From the NCBI GenBank assembly GCA_030615705.1, contig JAUWYT010000008.1, positions 1-15,248 of the forward strand: a stretch of DNA of 15,248 bases, read 5' to 3'. Every line of letters begins with the position of its first letter. Position 1 is the stretch's first letter. Position numbers and translations under genes: made by a program. The notes below the pieces were generated by a model. That model was not told where the DNA came from. It ran no database searches and was given only the letters and a program-made list of their open reading frames with translations. This document shows positions 7,080 to 13,800 of this stretch, piece after piece. This DNA comes from Chloroflexota bacterium. GTDB taxonomy: Bacteria > Chloroflexota > Anaerolineae > VGOG01.

Positions 7080-7108
7080 TTTGCCTCCTCCTCGTTTTGT
7101 GCTATAAT
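7080..7108 (+). promoter_or_regulatory. Promoter for the M50 protease gene
   Basis: TTTGCC (7080-7085), 17 nt, then TATAAT (7103-7108) with TGC in front (TTGTGCTATAAT). It lies 54 nt upstream of the M50 start and is divergent from the promoter at 7013-7021. Confidence 0.75.
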
Positions 7109-7161
7109 AACCCCCGGTGTTGAAGCCTGTGTTTTAGTCCCATTTTGGCGAAGAGGAAAAG

Positions 7162-7821
7162 ATGTTCCTGGGGCGCAGCTTTCTAGAAATTGTTGCTTTT
7201 CTGCTCTCTCTGCTCATTGCCATTGATGTCCACGAGTTTGCTCACGCTTGGATGGCCAACGAGCTGGGCGACCCTACGGCCCGATACTATGGGCGCCTGT
7301 CTCTTAATCCGTTGGTTCACCTGGATCCCATGGGCACGGTAATGATGCTCTTCAGCATCTTCTACGGGTTTGGCATTGGCTGGGGCAAGCCCGTGCCGGT
7401 CAATCCAATGTATCTACGCAAAGGGCCGCGGGTTGGCATGGGTATGGTGGCAGCAGCGGGGCCTCTGTCTAATCTGGTGCTGGCGGCTATAGTAGCCATC
7501 CCCATCAGGCTGGGCCTCCCGCTGCCCGCATTCCTGATGGGCTTGCTCCTCACCGTGATAAGCGTTAACATCGGCATAGCCCTCTTTAACTTGCTGCCGC
7601 TCCCCCCCTTGGACGGCGCCAGCATCCTGCGGGGAATCCTCAGCACCATCCGAGCCGCATGGGCTTACCAGGTTTCAGAAGCTTTAGACAGAATACAAGC
7701 CCAAGGCCCCATCATCTTTATCTTACTGATCATGGTTGATCAAGTCTTGCCCATCAGCATCCTGGGCTTGATTCTTGGGCTGCCGTATCGTTTGCTCTAT
7801 CGCTTGATTGCAGGCTTCTAG
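7162..7821 (+). CDS. M50 family site-2-type metalloprotease
   Basis: A 219-residue integral membrane zinc protease related to site-2 proteases, which cut substrates within the membrane. The first hydrophobic helix ends in the zinc motif DVHEFAHAW (HExxH at about residues 24-28). The third zinc ligand is the Asp of NLLPLPPLDG near residue 151, preceded by hydrophobic helices. GWGKPVPVNPMYLRKGP and AAAGPLSNLVLA are also characteristic of the compact Rce1-independent 'YdgP/YwhC-like' M50 branch without a PDZ domain. The ATG at 7162 has GAGG five bases ahead. The next gene starts directly at its stop codon, so the two are cotranscribed. Substrates are unknown. Confidence 0.92.
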   Translation: MFLGRSFLEIVAFLLSLLIAIDVHEFAHAWMANELGDPTARYYGRLSLNPLVHLDPMGTVMMLFSIFYGFGIGWGKPVPVNPMYLRKGPRVGMGMVAAAGPLSNLVLAAIVAIPIRLGLPLPAFLMGLLLTVISVNIGIALFNLLPLPPLDGASILRGILSTIRAAWAYQVSEALDRIQAQGPIIFILLIMVDQVLPISILGLILGLPYRLLYRLIAGF

Positions 7822-8547
7822 GTGTATCGGATCAGCCAGTTCTTCCGGGCTCTGGTAGCTTGGGTGCCAAAACAGGAACTCAGCCTGCTAAGCGAATATC
7901 TGACTCCAGTGCAGGCCGAGCTTTTTCAACGGATGCCCCGATGTGACCAACGCCATGGCCTGGATGTCTTCCATGCCTTGCGGACAAAGCAGCACAATGA
8001 CCACGACTTGCTGATAGCTGCCCTCTTGCACGATGTGGGCAAGAGCGGCGGTTTCCTGAGCCCTTCGACAAGCCCTCGGCCTGAGGCTCGGCCCGAAGGC
8101 TCAGGACGGCGCCTGTCGAAGGGTGGGCGGTTGCGATTGTGGCATCGAGTGCTCATCGTCCTGATCGAGGCACTCAAGCCTCAACCCTTCGACGGGCCCC
8201 TGGTCCTTTGGCACTGTACCGGACCCTTGGTCCTGGGGCCCTGTACTTGTCGTCCAGGACAAGTGCCCAAGGACCCAGGGCGGTCCAGTACGGTGCCCAG
8301 GGACAAAGGGCTCAGGACACCGCTGTTGGATAGGCTGGCCTCGGAGGAACCGTCCAGTTGGCGCTACCCCTTCTTCGTCCATCAGCAGCATCCCGAGTTA
8401 GGAGCGGAGTTGGCTCAAGCGGCGGGTTGTTCGCCTACCACTGTAGAGTTGATTCGACGTCATCAAGAGCCTCTCGCCGACAACCCGTTCAGAACTCATG
8501 AGGACGAACTGCTGGCAGCACTGCAGGAGGCCGAGGGGGTGAACTAA
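7822..8547 (+). CDS. HD-domain protein with two repeat-encoded insertions
   Basis: The framework is an HD-domain hydrolase: MPRCDQRHGLDVFHALRT supplies the first His, AALLHDVGKS the HD pair (about residues 68-77), and TVELIRRHQEPL a late His. Two segments do not belong to the domain. Residues about 78-102 (LSPSTSPRPEARPEG...) come from repeat copy A directly after HDVGKS. Residues 121-167 (QPFDGPLVLWHCTG...LRTP) come from copy B between IEALKP and LLDRLAS. Removing them restores GKSGGRLRLWHRV and EALKP-LLDRLASEEPSSWRYPFFVH, both natural-looking. Copy B adds exactly 141 nt, so the frame is kept. The GTG start at 7822 follows the M50 stop with no gap, suggesting coupling. Whether the enzyme still works with a loop inserted beside its metal site is open. 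Confidence 0.85.
   Translation: MYRISQFFRALVAWVPKQELSLLSEYLTPVQAELFQRMPRCDQRHGLDVFHALRTKQHNDHDLLIAALLHDVGKSGGFLSPSTSPRPEARPEGSGRRLSKGGRLRLWHRVLIVLIEALKPQPFDGPLVLWHCTGPLVLGPCTCRPGQVPKDPGRSSTVPRDKGLRTPLLDRLASEEPSSWRYPFFVHQQHPELGAELAQAAGCSPTTVELIRRHQEPLADNPFRTHEDELLAALQEAEGVN
8054..8125 (+). repeat. Palindromic element copy A (in HD gene)
   Basis: Outer arms CCCTTCGACA (8061-8070) and TGTCGAAGGG (8114-8123) are perfect inverted repeats. Between them a CCTGAGGCTCGG / CCGAAGGCTCAGG imperfect hairpin. The left arm is read in phase c-CCT-TCG-ACA. CTCAGGAC near the right arm is shared with copies B, C and F. Confidence 0.85.
8182..8322 (+). repeat. Palindromic element copy B, multi-layer (in HD gene)
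   Basis: Starts CAACCCTTCGACGGGCCCC and ends GGGCTCAGGACACCG. Layers from outside in: CCTGGTCCTTTGG with CCCAGGGACAAAGG; CACTGTACCGGACC with GGTCCAGTACGGTG; CCCTTGGTCCTGGG with CCAAGGACCCAGGG; and the core TACTTGTC-GTCCAG-GACAAGTG. It is exactly 47 codons and read in phase CCC-TTC-GAC. It is nearly the reverse complement of copy D. Confidence 0.9.
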
Positions 8548-8590
8548 CAAGTCAACAAGTAACGAGGTAACGAGTAACAAGTCAACGAGG
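8546..8590 (+). repeat. Degenerate 15-nt tandem repeat
   Basis: Three 15-nt units alternate 8- and 7-nt halves built on AACAAGT/AACGAGG: AACAAGTCAACAAGT, AACGAGGTAACGAGT, AACAAGTCAACGAGG. The array begins inside the stop codon of the HD gene and occupies the first part of the spacer before tyrA. Confidence 0.8.
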
Positions 8591-8646
8591 ATTTGAAAAA
8601 GGAACGTTGTAGTGTTTCGGCAAATGTAACAGTGCCAAGTTAGAAT

Positions 8647-8675
8647 TGACCACCTGACCAAAGACCATCTGACCA
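8647..8675 (+). repeat. GACCAtCTGACCA-type repeat before tyrA
   Basis: Short direct units (TGACCACCTGACCA, then AGACCATCTGACCA) directly ahead of the tyrA ribosome binding site. The 19-nt stretch at 8657-8675 matches 11569-11587 inside a glycosyltransferase gene with two differences. Confidence 0.7.
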
Positions 8676-8690
8676 GATAAGGAGGTTTTT

Positions 8691-9755
8691 ATGAAAAAAC
8701 CGCGGATTACGATAGTGGGTTTGGGCTTCATTGGTGGATCCATCGGGCTTGCCCTGCACCAAGCTGAAGCCGATTTCGAGATAGTCGGCCACGACCGGGA
8801 ACGCGCTGTAGCCCGAAAGGCGAAAAAAACCGGTGCTGTGGACAAGACCGACTGGAACCTGGTCTCCGCGTGCGAGGGCGCTGACCTGATCGTCATTGCC
8901 ACCCCGGTGGGGGCCATCAAGGACACTTTGACGGCCGTCGGGCCTTACCTCAAGCCAGGTTGCTTGATCACCGACACGGCCAGCATCAAGGCACAGGTAA
9001 TCGAATGGGCAGAAGAGATACTCCCCGAGGAAGTGAACTTCGTAGGCGGGAATCCCATCGTTAGTGATGTAGGGACAACCCTTCGACAGGCCCCTGGTCC
9101 TTTGGCCCAGGGACAAAGGGCTCAGGACACCGCCGCCGCTGGGCGCCTGTCGAAGGGAATTGACGCGGCCAGAGCTGACCTTTTCTCTGGAGCGATTTAT
9201 TGCCTCACCCCCGCAGCAGGTACTGCTTCCGACGCAGTGCGGTTGGCCTCCGATTTTGTTTACCTCTTGGGCGCTGAGCCCTACTTTCTCGATCCCCTCG
9301 AGCACGATGGCCTCATGGCCGGCGTTGATCACCTGCCCTTCGTTCTCTCCGCTGCTTTACTGGGGATCACCACCGAGAGCGCATCATGGCGGGAGATGCG
9401 CAGGCTGGCCGGAGGTGCCTTCGAGAGCGCCACTCGCTTCGTCTCGGCTGACCCAACGACTTATGGCGATGCTTGTCTCGTCAACAGGGAAAACATTGTG
9501 CGCTGGATTGACACCTGTTTGAGGAGGCTGGGTGAACTAAGGGAGACCATCCTTGCCGAGGACGCCGAGAAATTGGAGCAGGTCTTCGAGAAGGCTCTGA
9601 TAGCTCGCCAGAGATGGCTGAAGTCCAGGGAAGAAGGTAGCTGGGACGTTCGTGAGCCTCAGTCGAAGGAGGGACGGCCACCCGAGGTGCCTGCATCGCC
9701 GGGCTTCATGAGCCGGCTCTTAGGCTTGAGAGGCCTAGGTGGGTGGAGGACGTAG
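8691..9755 (+). CDS. tyrA: Prephenate dehydrogenase-like protein with repeat insertion
   Basis: A 354-residue protein of the TyrA family, which oxidatively decarboxylates prephenate (or arogenate) in tyrosine synthesis. The N-terminus ITIVGLGFIGGSIGLAL is the NAD(P)-binding Rossmann loop; VIATPVGAIKDTL, DTASIKAQVIEWA and GIDAARADLFSGAIYCLTP are family blocks, followed by the helical dimerisation domain. The usual GGHPMAG motif reads GGNPIVS here, so the position of the conserved histidine is Asn121. Just after it, residues about 129-156 are encoded by repeat copy C. AAGGAGG lies five bases before the ATG. The extra C-terminal tail (EEGSWDVREPQ onward) is low in family resemblance. The family is certain; retained activity is not. 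Confidence 0.88.
   Translation: MKKPRITIVGLGFIGGSIGLALHQAEADFEIVGHDRERAVARKAKKTGAVDKTDWNLVSACEGADLIVIATPVGAIKDTLTAVGPYLKPGCLITDTASIKAQVIEWAEEILPEEVNFVGGNPIVSDVGTTLRQAPGPLAQGQRAQDTAAAGRLSKGIDAARADLFSGAIYCLTPAAGTASDAVRLASDFVYLLGAEPYFLDPLEHDGLMAGVDHLPFVLSAALLGITTESASWREMRRLAGGAFESATRFVSADPTTYGDACLVNRENIVRWIDTCLRRLGELRETILAEDAEKLEQVFEKALIARQRWLKSREEGSWDVREPQSKEGRPPEVPASPGFMSRLLGLRGLGGWRT
9076..9157 (+). repeat. Palindromic element copy C, simplest form (in tyrA)
   Basis: Perfect 13-bp outer arms CCCTTCGACAGGC (9079-9091) and GCCTGTCGAAGGG (9145-9157). Inside is a single C-type module, CCCTGGTCCTTTGG joined directly to CCCAGGGACAAAGG, then CTCAGGACACCGC. There is no inner layer. Read in phase CC-CTT-CGA-CAG, giving TLRQAPGPLAQGQRAQDT. 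Confidence 0.92.
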
Positions 9756-9763
9756 GGCTAGCT

Positions 9764-10024
9764 GTGGCCATCGTTTATGTTCTGCAATGCGCCGACGGGA
9801 CTCTCTACACTGGCTGGACAACGAACTTGGGGCAGCGTCTGCGGGCTCACAACAGTGGACAGGGCGCCAGGTATACCCGTGGCCGTCGGCCGGTGTGTCT
9901 AGTGTACTGGGAGGAGCAGCCTACCAGGAGCACGGCGCAAAGGCGAGAGGCGGCCATACGCCGCCTAACCCGTGCCAGCAAACTAAAGCTGATCGAAAGG
10001 AAGCGCAATGGCGAAAGCTACTGA
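9764..10024 (+). CDS. GIY-YIG nuclease-domain protein (UPF0213/YhbQ-like)
   Basis: A small stand-alone GIY-YIG domain: VAIVYVLQCADGTLYTGWTTNLGQRLRAHNSGQGARYTRGRRP has the VYxL...LYTG pair that corresponds to GIY...YIG, the catalytic Arg region (LGQRLRAHN), and the family-specific RREAAIRRLTRASKLKLI near the end. Length (86 residues from the GTG at 9764) fits the UPF0213 group, whose role in DNA metabolism is not well settled. An upstream GTG at 9743 in the same frame would overlap tyrA by 13 nt. I prefer 9764 because the domain begins right after it and AGGG precedes it. The stop is overlapped by the start of the GT2 gene, and repeat copy E begins six bases beyond the stop. Confidence 0.82.
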   Translation: MAIVYVLQCADGTLYTGWTTNLGQRLRAHNSGQGARYTRGRRPVCLVYWEEQPTRSTAQRREAAIRRLTRASKLKLIERKRNGESY

Positions 10025-10820
10025 GCGGTGTCCTGAGCCTGACTTCGGCGAGCCCCTCGGCCTGAGCTCGGGACGAAGGCTCAGTCGAGCCGTCGAAGGG
10101 GAGAAAACCTTGGGACAGGAAGAGTTGAGCATATCAGTGGTCTTGCCCGCTTACAACGAGGAGGCAAACGTTCGCCAGGCCGTTGGAAGTGCGCTTGAGG
10201 TGATGGAATCCATCACTCCTAGCCACGAGATCATCGTGGTGGATGATGGCAGTCATGATCGTACCTCGGAGGTTGTCGAGGAACTTGCGGAGAGCTATCC
10301 TAAGGTCACGCTAATCCGGCATGAAATCAATCGGGGCTATGGTGGGGCCTTGAACTCTGGTTTTAGCGCTGCTACCGGTGAACTGGTCTTCTTTACGAGT
10401 TCCGATAACCAATATGACGTCGCTGAAGTAAGGAAATTGCTGCCTTTTATCGAAACCGCTGAACTGGTGATCGGTTATCGGGCCAACCGGCAAGATCCCT
10501 TCATCCGTCGCCTTTTCGCCTGGGGCTGGAATACGTTGGCAAATCTGATGTTTGGTTATGTGGCTCGCGACATTGACTGCGCTTTTAAGCTTTTCAAGCG
10601 CGAGATTCTATCCCAGGTCCGTATAACCTCAAAGGGCGCCATGATAGACACGGAGCTGCTGGTTGGGGCAAAGAGAAGGGGTTTTCGCGTCATCGAGGTG
10701 CCGGTAAGCCATTTCCCCCGCTTGGCGGGAGCGCAAACTGGAGCGAATGTCCACGTTATTCTACGAGCCTTTCGGGATTTGCTCAGGTTCCGCCTGCAAT
10801 TGTGGAGAGAGGCGGATTAG
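10008..10820 (+). CDS. GT2 polyprenyl-phosphate sugar transferase (DPM1-like)
   Basis: A GT-A family 2 enzyme resembling dolichol/undecaprenyl-phosphate mannosyl- or glucosyltransferases, which load a sugar onto a lipid carrier on the cytoplasmic side. Family blocks: ISVVLPAYNEEANV, EIIVVDDGSHDRTSEVVEEL (nucleotide binding), RGYGGALNSGF, the acidic FTSSDNQYD where DADGQFD-type motifs sit, DIDCAFKLFKREIL, and GFRVIEVPVSHFPRLAGAQTG. No membrane anchor is visible. From the ATG at 10008 (AAGGAAG ahead, 17-nt overlap with the previous gene) the first 30 or so residues are encoded by repeat copy E and resemble nothing. A TTG at 10110 has GGGGAG six bases upstream, formed by the end of that repeat, and would give MGQEELSISVVLPAYNEE. 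Both starts are possible; function is secure. Confidence 0.88.
   Translation: MAKATERCPEPDFGEPLGLSSGRRLSRAVEGEKTLGQEELSISVVLPAYNEEANVRQAVGSALEVMESITPSHEIIVVDDGSHDRTSEVVEELAESYPKVTLIRHEINRGYGGALNSGFSAATGELVFFTSSDNQYDVAEVRKLLPFIETAELVIGYRANRQDPFIRRLFAWGWNTLANLMFGYVARDIDCAFKLFKREILSQVRITSKGAMIDTELLVGAKRRGFRVIEVPVSHFPRLAGAQTGANVHVILRAFRDLLRFRLQLWREAD
10030..10101 (+). repeat. Palindromic element copy E (start of GT2 gene)
   Basis: GTCCTGAGCCTGACTTCGGC ... CCCCTCGGCCTGAGCTCGGG ... GACGAAGGCTCAG ... GTCGAAGGGG. It has the same order of blocks as copy A, with more mismatches in the outer arms. Its last bases create a GGGGAG that can serve as a ribosome binding site for the downstream TTG. Confidence 0.75.
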
Positions 10821-10829
10821 CTTCAGGCA

Positions 10830-13800
10830 ATGAGCGATGTTTTGGAATCGAGCGCTGATAGAACGACCAATCGAAGCGAGGGCTCGGGGGTACCTCCTGC
10901 CCCCTCTTTGCACCCCGGCCGAGAATGGCTCTCCTATGCTTTGTTGCTCCTTTTCATAGCCTTGGCTTTCGCTCGAGGGATCTACGGATTGGGGTCCCAA
11001 AGCCTCTGGTGGGATGAGAGCTTAAGCTTGCAGCGGGCCAGCTATGATTTGCCTCTCATCTTGTCCAACGAAATCGTCCTCACCGATACCACCAGGCAGT
11101 TGATTACTTTCGACAATCACCCTCCCCTCTATTTCCTCCTGTTGCACTTCATGGTCAAATTGGCGGGCCAAAGCGAGTTCGCCCTGCGGTTCCCCTCCCT
11201 GGCCTTCAGTGTTTTGACCGTACCCTTGCTCTACGCTCTGGGGAAGTGCCTCTGCGATCGGGGTGTAGGGCTGTTGGCTGCCCTCTTCGGCGCTATCTCT
11301 CCGTTATACCTCTGGTACTCCCACGAAGCGAGAATGTACACCATGCTCACTTTTCTGGGCCTGCTGTCGTTCTACACCCTGTTGAGAATGCTGCGTCCTA
11401 AGCCCTTTGTCCCTGGGCACCGTACTGGACCGCCCTGGGTCCTTGGGCACTTGTCCTGGACCCTTTGTCCTTGGGCCAAAGGACCAAGGGCGACAAGTAC
11501 AGGGCCCCAGGACCAAGGGTCCGGTACAGTGCCAAAGGACCAGGGGCCTGTCGAAGGGTTGACTCAGTACCAAAGACCGTCTGATCACCCGACCAGGGAC
11601 CATCTGACCATAATCTATGTTTTGTCCTCCGTAGCTATGTTGGCTACCCACTATCTGAGCTTTTTGGTCTTGCTAGCGGAGCTGGTTGTCTCTTTCTTAT
11701 TCATCCGCGAGGCCAGGTGGCAGCGCGTAGCGATTCCAGTGCTTGGAGTTCTATTGATTGCCTTGCCCATCCCTTACCGCGGATTTTCCACCTTAGCCGA
11801 AGGGGAGGCGGGCGGGTTTCGCTTTACCCCTCTGCTCGAGCTCCTGCGTGATGTGTCCAACTCCTTCAGCCTGGGGCTATCGGCCAAGGCCGAACAGGTC
11901 TTGGTCGTCCATTGGGTCTTTCGAGGCGTTTTCCTGATCGGGGCTCTGGCCATAGCCCGGAGGGGTTTTCGCCCTCTGTCTCCTAAAGCCTTGTCAGCTT
12001 TGATCTATTTATTGGTGCCCCTCTTTTCTATCTATCTCCTCTCCTATGTCCAACCAGCCTATATGAACATCCGGCATCTGATGGTGTCCAGCCCTGCCTT
12101 TTATCTGATCTTGGCCGTGGGGCTGGTCACCATCAGGAAGAAATGGCCTCTGATCTTCGCCAGTTGTTTAGCCTTGATGGTTGTTGGCTCAGCTCACTCC
12201 ACCCAGCAGTACTTCTACAACGAAAAACATGCTAAAGATGATCATCGGAGCTGGGGGGAGTACCTCCAGGCCCATGCCCAGCCGGGTGACATCATAGTCG
12301 TAGACCCACCGCACATCTCCCAGCTTTACCATTACTATGCCGACGCTGGCCTGCCCTGGACGGGGTTGCCACGGTTGGTCAGCCCCGAAGAAGCCACCAT
12401 CTCTGCTCTTGAGGAGTTGATGGCCGGGTACGAACGCATCTGGCTGGCCTTCTCTGGCACCCCTGACTGGGGCGACCCAGAGGGTTTGCCCAAGAAGTGG
12501 CTTGAAGAGAGTGCCTTCTTGGTGGATGAGCGAAGCTTTCACACCTACTCCTCTTTGGTGCAAACCTTTTGTTTCCTGACGAATCCGCCCATGCTCGATA
12601 CCCCGCCTGAGGTTCAACACCGGGTGGAGACGAACTTTGAGGACAAGCTCCTGTTTTTAGGTTATGATCTGAAGGGCAGGCCCGCCGCTGGTGGGCAGTT
12701 TTTGCACCTGAACCTGTATTGGAAAGCCCAGCAGAAGCTGGGGGAAGATTACGGGGTTTCGCTGCGTCTTCTCGACGGGGAGAATCGCCTCTGGGGGCAG
12801 GCCGATCGGGCACCCCTCAATGGCCACTATCCCACCTCACAGTGGCAGCCGGGCCAGATCGTCAAGGACGATTATGAGCTTTTAATTGATGCCGGCACGC
12901 CGCCGGGTTGGTACCGTTTGGAGATGGTGGTTCACGACGACAGCCAGGCGCTGGCTATCGTCGGTGAGAATCCAAGCCCCCGGAGGACGGCGGTAGATAT
13001 TGGGTTCCTTGAGGTGGAAAAGCCAGCCTCTCCACCTTCGCTGGCCTCATTGCCCCTGGAACATCGTCAGGGTATGGATTTTGGGGATCTTCAGCTCCTG
13101 GGCTACGACTTGGTCGAAGGGAGCTACCGGCCGGGAGATTGGGTGTGGGTACGACCATACTGGCGAGCCCTTCGGCTGGCCCCTGGTCCTTTGGCACTTG
13201 TCCTGGACGACAAGTACAGGGCCCAGGGACAAAGGGCTCAGGACAGAGCCACGCGGAAGCTGGCACAAGATTACTCCTTCTACCTGCGTCTGGTGGATGA
13301 GAGCAGGCGGCTTTGGGCCGAGGAGGTGATTCGCCCTGCTGGCGATGGATACCCCACCATCTCTTGGCATGAGGGGGAGATAGTGAAGGGGCAACACTCG
13401 CTACGCATCCCCTTTGACGCCCCTGAAGGGGATTACTACCTGGGGATCGTGCTGCGGCAGCCTAAACTTGCTCAGTCAAGCGGCTTCCTGGCTGGTTTGT
13501 TTAGAGCATTCTCCTCCGATGGCGATGCCCTGGACCTGGGAAAGATCCACATGGTTGAGGCCCAGCGCGAGTTCGACGTTCCGCCCATCCAGCATCCTTA
13601 CCAAGCTAACTTTGGAGGCTTGGTGGAGTTTTTGGGTTATGATTTAGAGAGGACCGAATTGAGTTCCGGCGATGTCCTGCCTCTGACCCTCTATTGGCGG
13701 GCCCTTGAGCAGATGGACACTAGCTACACGGTATTCACTCACTTGCTGGACGAAGACCATTGCATCTGGGGGCAGCAGGACAACCCGCCAAAGGAAGGGG

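Noticed and set aside
8047..8132. Target site duplication GGCGGTT (8047-8053 and 8126-8132) around copy A
   Set aside because: The 7-mer flanks the element, but a clean duplication would add 79 nt, which would not keep the reading frame seen here. No similar flanking repeat is found at copies B, C or F.
8101..8391. Antisense frames through the repeats on the minus strand, also at 11304-11651 and 12955-13266
   Set aside because: They are open only because the palindromic elements are stop-poor on both strands; no start signals or family motifs.
9764..10024. GIY-YIG protein as the enzyme mobilising the palindromic elements
   Set aside because: It is next to copy E, but this small stand-alone family is widespread in genomes and nothing ties it to the repeats. 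No RAYT/TnpA-like transposase is in the window either.
8054..13249. CRISPR array
   Set aside because: The repeats are palindromic but spaced irregularly by hundreds of bases, differ in length by nested layers, and lie inside conserved genes; no cas genes are present.
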